A stretch of DNA of 7,788 bases from an uncultured Collinsella sp. Its GTDB lineage: Bacteria > Actinomycetota > Coriobacteriia > Coriobacteriales > Coriobacteriaceae. How positions within the stretch are numbered: the stretch's first letter is position 1; every line of letters starts with the position of its first letter. The position numbers and the translations under genes are program-made. The notes beneath the pieces were generated by a model. That model was not told the origin of the DNA. It saw only the letters and a program-made list of their open reading frames with translations, and searched no databases. Below are positions 1 to 6,121 of the stretch, one piece after another. The stretch spans positions 1 through 7,788 of the forward strand of contig CATZRJ010000063.1 in NCBI GenBank assembly GCA_958423535.1. Direction: 5' to 3'.

Positions 1-623
1 TTGAGGTAGCTATAGAAGCTGTACTTTGAGATGCCAAAGAACTCGCAGGCGCGCTCGCTCGATTTGGAGATAAGGAAGGCGCCGCGGCGGTCGAGGTATC
101 CGATAGCGCGAATGCGCTCGTCCTTGGTCATGAGGGCGGCGGGCTTGCCCACGTACTGCTCGCACTCGCGCAGCAGATCCTCGAGCAGGTCGCCGATGTT
201 TTTGGTGATGGGCTCGGGCTCGGTGTATCCCTTGTCGCCCGTGCCGGTGAGCGCGTCGAGCGAGCGCTCAAAAGCCTTCATGAGTGTAATGTCAAAGTTA
301 ATGCCCAAAATGCCGACGGGCTTGCCCTCGTCGTTGCGGATAAAGATGGTCGAGGACTTGAGCAGCTTGCCATCGGCGGTTTTGGTGAGGTATGGCTCGC
401 GGTCGTGCACGTCGGTGGTGCCATCGTGCATGGACTCAAGCACAATATGGCTGGGACCGTCACCTAGTTTGCGCCCGCTGACGTGGCCGTTTTCGATCAC
501 TACGATGGAGTGGTCCACGTCCTCGGTCTCCAAGTCGTGGACGACGACTTCGCAGTTGGGGCCAAACTGGAGCGCCAGGCCGTGTGCAAGGCGCTTGTAA
601 AACTCTATCTGTGCGGGGGTCAT
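1..623 (-). CDS. YheO/DauR-like transcriptional regulator with PAS-like sensor and C-terminal HTH (C-terminus cut by window edge)
   Basis: A minus-strand frame opens with ATG at 623-621 and stays open for 207 codons to the left edge. The start is supported by an AGGAAGG ribosome site (635-629) five bases upstream. Residues about 8-115 resemble the YheO-like PAS domain: a FGPNCEVVVHDLET stretch near 20-33, HSIVVIENGHVSG at 38-50, and STIFIRNDEGKPVGILGINFD near 91-111. After a linker, residues about 143-207 match the YheO-type HTH: TKDERIRAIGYLDRRGAFL at 166-184 and ERACEFFGISKYSFYSYL at 190-207. Family members run about 210-240 residues, so little is missing. It is divergent from the dpaL gene group, so it most likely regulates that group and perhaps itself; this is inferred from position. 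The family includes the D-arginine repressor DauR, and the ligand here is unknown. Codon use resembles the neighbouring genes. Confidence 0.87.
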   Translation of the reverse strand, partial: MTPAQIEFYKRLAHGLALQFGPNCEVVVHDLETEDVDHSIVVIENGHVSGRKLGDGPSHIVLESMHDGTTDVHDREPYLTKTADGKLLKSSTIFIRNDEGKPVGILGINFDITLMKAFERSLDALTGTGDKGYTEPEPITKNIGDLLEDLLRECEQYVGKPAALMTKDERIRAIGYLDRRGAFLISKSSERACEFFGISKYSFYSYL

Positions 624-682
624 GGGTGCCTTCCTAAAAATTAGTTTGGGCTCACTTTGCCATAAACCACACCTGTTCGCAA

Positions 683-706
683 ATAACGAAAGCGTCGCTG
701 CGTTAT
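683..706. promoter_or_regulatory. Interrupted palindrome in the divergent intergenic region (possible operator)
   Basis: ATAACG (683-688) is mirrored by CGTTAT (701-706), and between them AGCG (691-694) is mirrored by CGCT (696-699). The outer and inner dyads are centred within half a base of each other. It lies 60-83 bp upstream of the regulator start, in the zone where that gene's promoter would be expected, so autoregulation is possible. No convincing -35/-10 pair was found here on the minus strand. The functional reading is inference. Confidence 0.35.
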
Positions 707-742
707 GTAACCGTTCGGCGGCGAAAAAGTACCGATTACGGC

Positions 743-757
743 AACAAACAATTTGTT
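743..757. promoter_or_regulatory. Palindrome AACAAA-N3-TTTGTT, copy 1 (candidate operator)
   Basis: AACAAA (743-748) and TTTGTT (752-757) form a perfect 6+3+6 palindrome. An identical half-site pair with the same 3-bp spacer recurs at 794-808, and both copies are followed by GG two bases after the palindrome. The two are offset by exactly 51 bp, close to five helical turns, as expected for two dimers bound on the same DNA face. The natural candidate ligand is the divergently encoded YheO-like regulator, which is inference. Confidence 0.5.
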
Positions 758-793
758 AGGTTTAGCAATCAAAAAGTGTGATAGAACATTGCT

Positions 794-808
794 AACAAAC
801 TTTTTGTT
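794..808. promoter_or_regulatory. Palindrome AACAAA-N3-TTTGTT, copy 2 (candidate operator near the dpaL promoter)
   Basis: AACAAA (794-799) and TTTGTT (803-808) repeat the palindrome at 743-757. Its left arm overlaps another dyad, ATTGCTAA (788-795), whose partner TTAGCAAT lies at 762-769, so the two operator copies are themselves linked by symmetry. A -35-like TTGGCA (808-813) starts at the last base of this site. The only spaced partner, TCGCAT (831-836, 17-bp spacer), is a poor -10. A CATAAA at 818-823 could instead serve as a -10 with the palindrome occupying the -35 zone, which would suit an activator. The promoter position is therefore unresolved. Confidence 0.45.
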
Positions 809-900
809 TGGCATCCACATAAAAGTTCAGTCGCATGAATGGGAATGGGCTGAAACGCGTATGCGGGGGCCGGCAAGAGAGAACTTAAGGAGTTCACCGT

Positions 901-2115
901 ATGGCCGATAAGATCCAGTGGGCGGGCAACACGATGCCCAAGAGCGATGACAAGCACTTGGGAATCATGAGCCTCGACCACGTGAAGAAGGCCCGCGCCT
1001 TCCACCAGTCGTTCCCCCAGTACACCGTCACTCCGCTTGCCCGCCTGGACGGCCAGGCCGCGCGCCTGGGCCTGTCCAACCTTTGCGTTAAGGACGAGAG
1101 CTATCGCTTTGGCCTCAACGCCTTTAAGGTTCTGGGCGGTTCGTTTGCCATGGCCAATTACATTGCCGACGAGACCGGCAAGGACGTTGCCGAGTGCACC
1201 TTCGATTACCTGACCTCCGATCAGCTTGCCAAGGACTTTGGCCAGGCCACCTTCTTTACCGCCACCGACGGCAACCATGGCCGCGGCGTGGCATGGGCTG
1301 CCAACAAGCTGGGCCAGAAGGCCGTCGTGCACATGCCCAAGGGTTCCACCAAGCCCCGCTTCGATAACATCGCTGCCGAGGGCGCCACGGTGACCATCGA
1401 AGAGGTCAACTACGACGAGTGCGTGCGCATGGCCGCCGCCGAGGCCGACGCCTGCGAGCGCGGCGTTATCGTTCAGGACACCGCCTGGGAGGGCTACGAG
1501 AAGATCCCGTCTTGGATCATGGAGGGCTACGGCACCATGGCTTCCGAGGCTGCCGAGCAGCTGCGCGAGATGGCCATCAACCGCCCGACGCACGTCTTTG
1601 TCCAGGCTGGCGTAGGCTCGCTGGCCGGCGCCGTGGTGGGCTACTTCACCAACCTGTATCCCGATAACCCGCCCACCTTTGTCGTGGTCGAGTGCGCTCC
1701 GGCCGCCTGCCTGTACAAGGGCGCTGCCGCCGGCGACGGCGATCCGCGAATCGTGGACGGCGACATGCCCTCCATCATGGCCGGCCTGTGCTGCGGCGAA
1801 CCCAACATCCTGGGCTGGGATATCCTGCGCAACCACACTACCGCCTTCGTGTCCTGCCCCGACTGGGTCACCGCTCGCGGCATGCGCACCCTGGGCGCTC
1901 CCGAGAAGGGCGACCCGCGCGTCATCTCCGGCGAGTCCGGCGCGGTGACCACCGGTCTGGTCGAGACCCTCATGCTCGATCCCGAGTACGCCGAGCTCAA
2001 GGAGCTCATCGGCCTGGACAAGACGAGCTCCGTGCTCTGCTTCTCCACGGAAGGTGACACGGACCCCGACCAGTATCGCCGCATTGTCTGGGAAGGCGAA
2101 TATCCCACTTGCTAA
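901..2115 (+). CDS. dpaL: Diaminopropionate ammonia-lyase (PLP-dependent, YgeX/DpaL)
   Basis: A 404-residue fold-type II PLP enzyme, about the usual length for the family (around 400). It is expected to convert 2,3-diaminopropionate to pyruvate and two ammonia in the cytoplasm. The Schiff-base lysine is K76 in RFGLNAFKVLGGSF. ATDGNHGRG (121-129) and VQDTAWEGYEKIP (191-203) carry D123 and D193, which by position should be the two catalytic aspartates reported for the E. coli enzyme. GVGSLAGAV (237-245) is the glycine-rich phosphate-binding loop. The start is set by AAGGAG at 887-892, eight bases before ATG. It is first in a rightward series with ygeY, ygeW and carbamate kinase and probably leads the operon, controlled from the 624-900 region. 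Family assignment is firm. In this context the physiological substrate may be diaminopropionate formed from purine or ureido compounds, which is inference. Confidence 0.95.
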   Translation: MADKIQWAGNTMPKSDDKHLGIMSLDHVKKARAFHQSFPQYTVTPLARLDGQAARLGLSNLCVKDESYRFGLNAFKVLGGSFAMANYIADETGKDVAECTFDYLTSDQLAKDFGQATFFTATDGNHGRGVAWAANKLGQKAVVHMPKGSTKPRFDNIAAEGATVTIEEVNYDECVRMAAAEADACERGVIVQDTAWEGYEKIPSWIMEGYGTMASEAAEQLREMAINRPTHVFVQAGVGSLAGAVVGYFTNLYPDNPPTFVVVECAPAACLYKGAAAGDGDPRIVDGDMPSIMAGLCCGEPNILGWDILRNHTTAFVSCPDWVTARGMRTLGAPEKGDPRVISGESGAVTTGLVETLMLDPEYAELKELIGLDKTSSVLCFSTEGDTDPDQYRRIVWEGEYPTC

Positions 2116-2122
2116 TCGTTGG

Positions 2123-2149
2123 GGCGGAGTAAATAGGTATCGCTCCGCC
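2123..2149 (+). other. Stem-loop in the dpaL-ygeY spacer
   Basis: GGCGGAG (2123-2129) pairs perfectly with CTCCGCC (2143-2149), giving a 7-bp stem and a 13-base loop, starting 8 bases after the dpaL stop. No T-run follows, so it is not a normal intrinsic terminator. It could stabilise the upstream 3' end or tune the dpaL:ygeY ratio. The ygeY ribosome site (GAAAGG, 2175-2180) lies outside the stem. Confidence 0.45.
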
Positions 2150-2189
2150 ACCTCACAGGTAGATTCCTTCGTTTGAAAGGTTATGAACA

Positions 2190-3575
2190 ATGGCTAAAGA
2201 ACTCGATTTCGACGCTATCAAGGCTGCTGCTGAGTCCCATCGTGCTGATATGACGCGTTTTCTTCGCGCTATGATCTCCCATCCCTCTGAGTCCTGCGAG
2301 GAGGGCGAGGTTGTCGCCTGCATCAAGGCCGAGATGGAGAGCCTTGGCTATGACGAGGTCAAGGTCGACGGCCTGGGCAACGTCATGGGCTTCATGGGCG
2401 AGGGCGACAAGATCATCGCCATCGACTCCCACATCGACACCGTCGGCATCGGCAACATCGAGAACTGGGATGCCGATCCCTATGAGGGTTACGAGACCGA
2501 CGAGATTATCTATGGCCGCGGCGGCTCCGACCAGGAGGGTGGCATGGCTTCTGCTACCTACGCTGCCAAGATGATGAAGGACATGGGCCTCATCCCCGAG
2601 GGCTACAAGATCATGGTCGTCGGTACCGTCCAGGAAGAGGACTGCGACGGCATGTGCTGGCAGTACATCTACAACAAGGACGGCATTAAGCCCGAGTTCG
2701 TCATTTCCACCGAGCCCACCGACGGCGGCATCTACCGCGGTCATCGCGGCCGCATGGAGATCCGCGTCGACGTTCACGGCACCTCCTGCCACGGCTCCGC
2801 GCCCGACCGCGGCGACAACGCCATCTACAAGATGGCCGACATCATCGCCGACGTCCGCGCCCTCAACAACAACGGCTGCGACGAGTCGACCGACATCAAG
2901 GGCCTCGTCAAGATGCTCGACCCCAAGTACAACCCCGAGCACTTCGAGGACGCCCGCTTCCTGGGCCGCGGCACCTGCACCGTCAGCCAGATCTTCTACA
3001 CCAGCCCCAGCCGTTGCGCTGTCGCCGACTCCTGCGCCATCTCCATCGACCGTCGCATGACCGCCGGTGAGACCTGGGAGTCCTGCCTGGACGAGATCCG
3101 TAACCTGCCGGCTGCCAAGAAGTACGGCGACGACGTGAAGGTCTCCATGTACATGTACGACCGTCCGTCCTGGACCGGCGAGGTCTACGAGACCGAGGCT
3201 TACTTCCCCACGTGGATCAACAAGGAGACCGCTCCGCACGTCAAGGCCCTCGTCGACGCCCACAAGGCCATGTTCGGTGACGAGCGCATCGGCTGCGAGC
3301 CCAGCATGGACAAGCGCACCGGTCGTCCGCTGTGCGACAAGTGGACCTTCTCCACGAACTGCGTTTCCATCCAGGGCCGCTACGGCATCCCCTGCGTCGG
3401 CTTTGGCCCGGGTGCCGAGTCTCAGGCTCACGCTCCCAACGAGGTCACCTACAAGGACGACCTGGTCACCGCTGCCGCCATGTATGTGGCTGCCCTGAAC
3501 CTCTACGATCCGAGCCAGGCCGATGGCGATGCCACCGTGTTCCGCGCCGGTCTGACCAACAACAAGATCGACTAG
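2190..3575 (+). CDS. ygeY: YgeY-family M20 metallohydrolase (deacylase/ureidohydrolase-like)
   Basis: A 461-residue zinc-dependent hydrolase of the M20/ArgE-DapE type, in the YgeY group that some databases label a selenium-metabolism-linked hydrolase. The expected metal and catalytic residues are all visible: H81 and D83 in DSHIDTVG, D114 in GGSDQEGGMAS, E149/E150 in VQEEDCDG, E175 in STEPTDGG, and H414 in SQAHAPNEV. H201 in CHGSAPDRGDNAI fits the lid/dimerisation domain histidine. It would cleave an amide or ureido bond of a small cytosolic substrate; the true substrate is not established. It seems somewhat longer than the roughly 400 residues I recall for E. coli YgeY, with extra length around 231-256 and at the C-terminal tail. 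The start has GAAAGG nine bases upstream. Codons are extremely biased (lysine almost always AAG), suggesting high expression. The last codons form one arm of a strong hairpin. Confidence 0.92.
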   Translation: MAKELDFDAIKAAAESHRADMTRFLRAMISHPSESCEEGEVVACIKAEMESLGYDEVKVDGLGNVMGFMGEGDKIIAIDSHIDTVGIGNIENWDADPYEGYETDEIIYGRGGSDQEGGMASATYAAKMMKDMGLIPEGYKIMVVGTVQEEDCDGMCWQYIYNKDGIKPEFVISTEPTDGGIYRGHRGRMEIRVDVHGTSCHGSAPDRGDNAIYKMADIIADVRALNNNGCDESTDIKGLVKMLDPKYNPEHFEDARFLGRGTCTVSQIFYTSPSRCAVADSCAISIDRRMTAGETWESCLDEIRNLPAAKKYGDDVKVSMYMYDRPSWTGEVYETEAYFPTWINKETAPHVKALVDAHKAMFGDERIGCEPSMDKRTGRPLCDKWTFSTNCVSIQGRYGIPCVGFGPGAESQAHAPNEVTYKDDLVTAAAMYVAALNLYDPSQADGDATVFRAGLTNNKID

Positions 3576-3596
3576 TCCCATTCCTCGATCTTGTTG
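3560..3596 (+). other. Perfect 12-bp inverted repeat spanning the ygeY stop codon
   Basis: CAACAAGATCGA (3560-3571) is the exact reverse complement of TCGATCTTGTTG (3585-3596). The 13-base loop contains the TAG stop (3573-3575). No T-run follows, so a simple intrinsic terminator is unlikely. It may protect the dpaL-ygeY 3' end, act as a processing site, or be part of the structured spacer that follows. Confidence 0.6.
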
Positions 3597-3597
3597 A

Positions 3598-3622
3598 GCC
3601 GGGGACAGTTTATGCCCCCGGC
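3598..3622 (+). other. GC-rich stem-loop in the ygeY-ygeW spacer
   Basis: GCCGGGG (3598-3604) pairs with CCCCGGC (3616-3622) around an 11-base loop, ACAGTTTATGC. It starts one base after the preceding hairpin ends. The compact GC stem with a GGGGACAGTTT-type strand resembles REP-like intergenic palindromes in style, but only one copy is seen, so that identity is unproven. Confidence 0.5.
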
Positions 3623-3630
3623 GCCTCCTG

Positions 3631-3658
3631 TTGACTTGGGGCCCGCGGTCGTTATCTC
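3631..3658 (+). promoter_or_regulatory. Weak candidate internal promoter upstream of ygeW
   Basis: TTGACT (3631-3636) matches five of six bases of a sigma70 -35. TATCTC (3653-3658), 16 bp further on, matches only three of six -10 bases. The 201-bp spacer between ygeY and ygeW is long enough to hold a separate promoter, but the -10 is poor. Confidence 0.2.
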
Positions 3659-3685
3659 CCATGCTTCCTCAACGGTAGCGGGTCC
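3639..3685 (+). other. Possible long-loop stem in the ygeY-ygeW spacer
   Basis: GGGCCCGC (3639-3646) can pair with GCGGGTCC (3678-3685): eight pairs including one G-U, with a 31-base loop. It is weaker than its neighbours and overlaps the candidate promoter. It is listed because it completes a near-continuous series of stems. Confidence 0.25.
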
Positions 3686-3693
3686 TCGTCATA

Positions 3694-3733
3694 GCGCTCT
3701 GCATGTTCTAGCCACACGCGCATGCCGGAGCGC
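3694..3733 (+). other. Imperfect stem-loop just upstream of ygeW
   Basis: GCGCTC (3694-3699) pairs with GAGCGC (3728-3733), and inside it GCATG (3701-3705) pairs with CATGC (3721-3725). The result is 11 pairs with a small asymmetric internal loop and a 15-base terminal loop. It ends 28 bases before the ygeW ribosome site at 3762-3769. Confidence 0.45.
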
Positions 3734-3776
3734 ATCAACTCATTGCGATCGTTTCATCTTTAGAAAGGACATTTAC

Positions 3777-4979
3777 ATGGACGCCAAGTTTACCGAGCTC
3801 GTCGAGCAGCTGAACGGCCTCGATTTTAAGGGTATGTACGGCAGCGACTTCCTGCACACCTGGGACAAGACCACCGATGAGCTCAAGGCGCTCTACATCG
3901 TCGCCGACGCTCTGCGCGAGCTGCGCGAGAACAACGTTTCGTCCAAGATCTTCGATTCGGGCCTGGCCGTCTCCCTGTTCCGCGACAACTCCACTCGTAC
4001 GCGCTTCTCCTTCTCTAAGGCCGCCAACCTGCTCGGCCTTGAGCTGCAGGACCTGGACGAGAAGAAGTCCCAGATCGCTCACGGCGAGACCGTCCGTGAG
4101 ACCGCTACCATGATTTCCTTCATGGCCGACGTCATCGGCATCCGCGACGACATGTACATCGGCAAGGGCGACGCCTACATGGCCGAGGTCTCCGAGTCTG
4201 TCCAGCAGGCTTACGAGGACGGCGTTCTGGATCACCGTCCCACGCTCATCTCCCTGCAGTCCGACTCCGATCACCCCACGCAGTCCTCTGCCGACATGCT
4301 CTACCTCATCAACGAGTTTGGCGGCCTCGAGAACCTCAAGGGCAAGAAGGTTGCCGTCACCTGGGCCTATTCGCCCTCTTACGGCAAGCCGCTGTCCTGC
4401 CCGCAGTCGCTGATCAGCCTGCTGCCCCGCTTTGGCATGGACGTCACCCTGGCTCACCCCGAGGGCTACGACCTCATGCCCGAGGTCGTCGAGCGCGCCA
4501 AGACCTATGCCGCCGAGTCCGGCACCACCTTTAAGCAGGTCAACACCATGGCCGAGGCCTTCGAGGGCGCCGACATCGTGATCCCCAAGAGCTGGGCTCC
4601 GTTTGCCGCCATGGAGAAGCGCACCAACCTGTACGCCGAGGGCGACGACGCCGGCATCGCAGCGCTCGAGAAGGAGCTGCTCGCCCAGAACGCCACCCAT
4701 CAGGACTGGTGCTCCACGACCGAGCTCATGGAGAAGACTGCCAACGGCCAGGACACCATCTTTATGCACCCGCTGCCCGCCGACATTTCCGGTGTCTCCT
4801 GCGAGCACGGCGAGGTCAACGCCGACGTCTTCGACATGCACCGCGTGGGCATGTACAAGGAGGCCAGCTACAAGCCGTACGCCATCGCTGCCATGATGTT
4901 CCTGCAGAAGGTTGCCGATCCCGCCGCTACCCTCAAGGCCCTCGACGAGCGCAACACCGCCCGTTGGTTCCAGGCCTAA
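3777..4979 (+). CDS. ygeW: Knotted carbamoyltransferase YgeW
   Basis: A 400-residue member of the aspartate/ornithine carbamoyltransferase superfamily, closest in style to E. coli YgeW (about 396 residues). The carbamoyl-phosphate signature NSTRTR is at 71-76, HPTQ at 166-169 and HPLPAD at 331-336. WAYSPSYGKPLSCPQS (195-210) lies in the second domain, where the side-chain substrate would bind and the knot forms. The frame is open upstream to 3591, but the ATG at 3777 is chosen: AGAAAGGA (3762-3769) sits seven bases before it, the length then fits the family, and the upstream extension has no carbamoyltransferase character. The natural substrate of YgeW is not established. Next to a carbamate kinase it plausibly runs catabolically, moving a carbamoyl group from a ureido compound to phosphate. 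Strong codon bias matches ygeY. Confidence 0.93.
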   Translation: MDAKFTELVEQLNGLDFKGMYGSDFLHTWDKTTDELKALYIVADALRELRENNVSSKIFDSGLAVSLFRDNSTRTRFSFSKAANLLGLELQDLDEKKSQIAHGETVRETATMISFMADVIGIRDDMYIGKGDAYMAEVSESVQQAYEDGVLDHRPTLISLQSDSDHPTQSSADMLYLINEFGGLENLKGKKVAVTWAYSPSYGKPLSCPQSLISLLPRFGMDVTLAHPEGYDLMPEVVERAKTYAAESGTTFKQVNTMAEAFEGADIVIPKSWAPFAAMEKRTNLYAEGDDAGIAALEKELLAQNATHQDWCSTTELMEKTANGQDTIFMHPLPADISGVSCEHGEVNADVFDMHRVGMYKEASYKPYAIAAMMFLQKVADPAATLKALDERNTARWFQA

Positions 4980-4993
4980 AGCTGGGCTGAGAA

Positions 4994-5944
4994 ATGGCTA
5001 AGCGTATTGTTGTCGCCTTGGGCGGAAACGCCCTCGGCGCCAACCTTCCCGAGCAGATGGAGGCCGTCAAGACGACTTCCAAGGCCATCGTCGACCTGAT
5101 CGAGGAGGGCAACGAAGTCGTCGTCGTGCACGGCAACGGTCCCCAGGTGGGCATGATCGCCAACGCGATGGCTGAGCTCACGCGCTCTAATCCTCAGAAG
5201 TACGTTCCCTGCCCGCTGTCCGTTTGCGGCGCCATGAGCCAGGGCTACATTGGCTATGACCTGCAAAATGCGCTGCGCGAGGAAATGCTCGACCGCAATA
5301 TCGACAAGGGTGTCGCCACCGTGCTCACCCAGGTCGAGGTTGCGGCAGACGACCCGGCCTTTGCCGACCCGGTCAAGCCGATCGGTCCGTGGATGAGCGA
5401 GGCCGAGGCCAAGGAGCTGGAGGCCGATCGCGGCTATCAGTTCATCCACGACGAGAAGCAGGGCTTCCGTCGCGTGGTTGCCTCGCCCAAGCCCGTGAAC
5501 ATCGTCGAGCTCGACACCATTAAGTCGCTCGTCGAGTCCAACCATGTGGTGATCTCCTGCGGCGGTGGCGGCATTCCCGTCACCAAGTCCCAGGGCAACC
5601 ACCTTAAGGGCGCTGCCGCCGTCATCGATAAGGACTTTGCGGCCGAGAAGCTTGCCGAGCAGCTCGACGCCGATGCCCTGATCATCCTGACGGCTGTGGA
5701 GAAGGTTGCCATTGGCTTTGGCACCGACCACGAGCAGTGGCTCGACACGCTGACCGCCGCCGATGTTAAGCGTCTGTCCGAGGCCAACGAGTTTGGTCGT
5801 GGCTCCATGCTGCCCAAGGTCCAGGCGGCCTCGACGTTTGCCGAGAGCAAGCCGGGCCGCACGGCGCTCATCACGCTGCTCGAGAAGGCGCGCGATGGCC
5901 TTGCCGGCAAGACCGGTACCACGTTTACCGGCGACGCTGAGTAG
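4994..5944 (+). CDS. arcC: Carbamate kinase (ArcC/YqeA)
   Basis: A 316-residue cytosolic kinase of full family length. In the catabolic direction it turns carbamoyl phosphate plus ADP into ATP and carbamate, which falls apart to ammonia and CO2. Visible amino acid kinase motifs are VVALGGNALG (6-15), VVHGNGPQVGM (44-54), SCGGGGIPV (188-196), VIDKDFAAEKLA (210-221), LTAVEKVAIGFG (232-243) and GSMLPKVQAA (270-279). Its ATG lies only 14 bases after the ygeW stop, and no strong Shine-Dalgarno is visible in that gap, so translation is probably coupled to ygeW. The pairing with YgeW argues that ygeW generates the carbamoyl phosphate used here. Within the ygeXYW locus this gene corresponds to E. coli yqeA. 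A terminator-like hairpin follows. Confidence 0.95.
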   Translation: MAKRIVVALGGNALGANLPEQMEAVKTTSKAIVDLIEEGNEVVVVHGNGPQVGMIANAMAELTRSNPQKYVPCPLSVCGAMSQGYIGYDLQNALREEMLDRNIDKGVATVLTQVEVAADDPAFADPVKPIGPWMSEAEAKELEADRGYQFIHDEKQGFRRVVASPKPVNIVELDTIKSLVESNHVVISCGGGGIPVTKSQGNHLKGAAAVIDKDFAAEKLAEQLDADALIILTAVEKVAIGFGTDHEQWLDTLTAADVKRLSEANEFGRGSMLPKVQAASTFAESKPGRTALITLLEKARDGLAGKTGTTFTGDAE

Positions 5945-5960
5945 GCATATCTGCACCATT

Positions 5961-5996
5961 GAGGAGGGTGCCCTGCGTCGCGGGGTGCCCTCCTTT
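5961..5996 (+). terminator. Terminator-like hairpin after carbamate kinase
   Basis: GGAGGGTGCCC (5963-5973) pairs with GGGTGCCCTCC (5983-5993): eleven pairs, two of them G-U, around a 9-base loop, extendable by A5962-T5994. A short TTTGT follows, so the T-run is weak and some read-through is likely. It sits 16 bases after the arcC stop and would end the dpaL-ygeY-ygeW-arcC unit. Confidence 0.7.
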
Positions 5997-6016
5997 GTGC
6001 TATGGAGAGCCAAGGG

Positions 6017-6038
6017 GCGTTCGCTGGAAAACGAGCGC
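6017..6038 (+). other. Small stem-loop upstream of the mocA-like gene
   Basis: GCGTTCG (6017-6023) pairs with CGAGCGC (6032-6038), seven pairs including one G-U, with an 8-base A-rich loop. It lies in the 177-bp gap (5945-6121), which otherwise holds the terminator hairpin. No convincing promoter was found in the gap, although one is expected if the terminator works. Confidence 0.25.
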
Positions 6039-6121
6039 ATGCCTGTTCTGACGGAGTGCGAGCTTGGTATGGTGGGTATAGCAACTATGGTGTCCAAGGT
6101 GGCCAGGGGAGGTTTGCGGAG

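Noticed and set aside
31..600. A 189-codon plus-strand frame at the left end
   Set aside because: It is serine/arginine-rich, lies opposite the YheO-like regulator, and has no ribosome site or recognisable domain.
769..2190. A 473-codon minus-strand frame opposite dpaL
   Set aside because: Same antisense effect; the true gene on the plus strand has PLP motifs and a ribosome site.
2183..2197. Four-codon reading frame (ATG AAC AAT GGC TAA) overlapping the ygeY start
   Set aside because: It could in principle affect ygeY initiation, but such tiny overlaps arise readily by chance and nothing else supports it.
2181..3662. A 493-codon minus-strand frame opposite ygeY
   Set aside because: Valine/glycine/aspartate-rich low-information translation, mirror of the strongly biased ygeY codons; no ribosome site or domain.
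3591..3776. In-frame N-terminal extension of ygeW from an upstream ATG/GTG-type start
   Set aside because: The 62 extra residues fall in the structured spacer and show no family similarity. The strong ribosome site at 3762-3769 points to ATG 3777.
3735..4841. A 368-codon minus-strand frame opposite ygeW
   Set aside because: Shadow of ygeW codon bias; no domain seen.
6002..6121. In-frame N-terminal extension of the mocA-like protein
   Set aside because: The 40 extra residues precede the canonical N-terminal nucleotide-binding signature. GGGGAGG at 6106-6112 supports the start at 6122.
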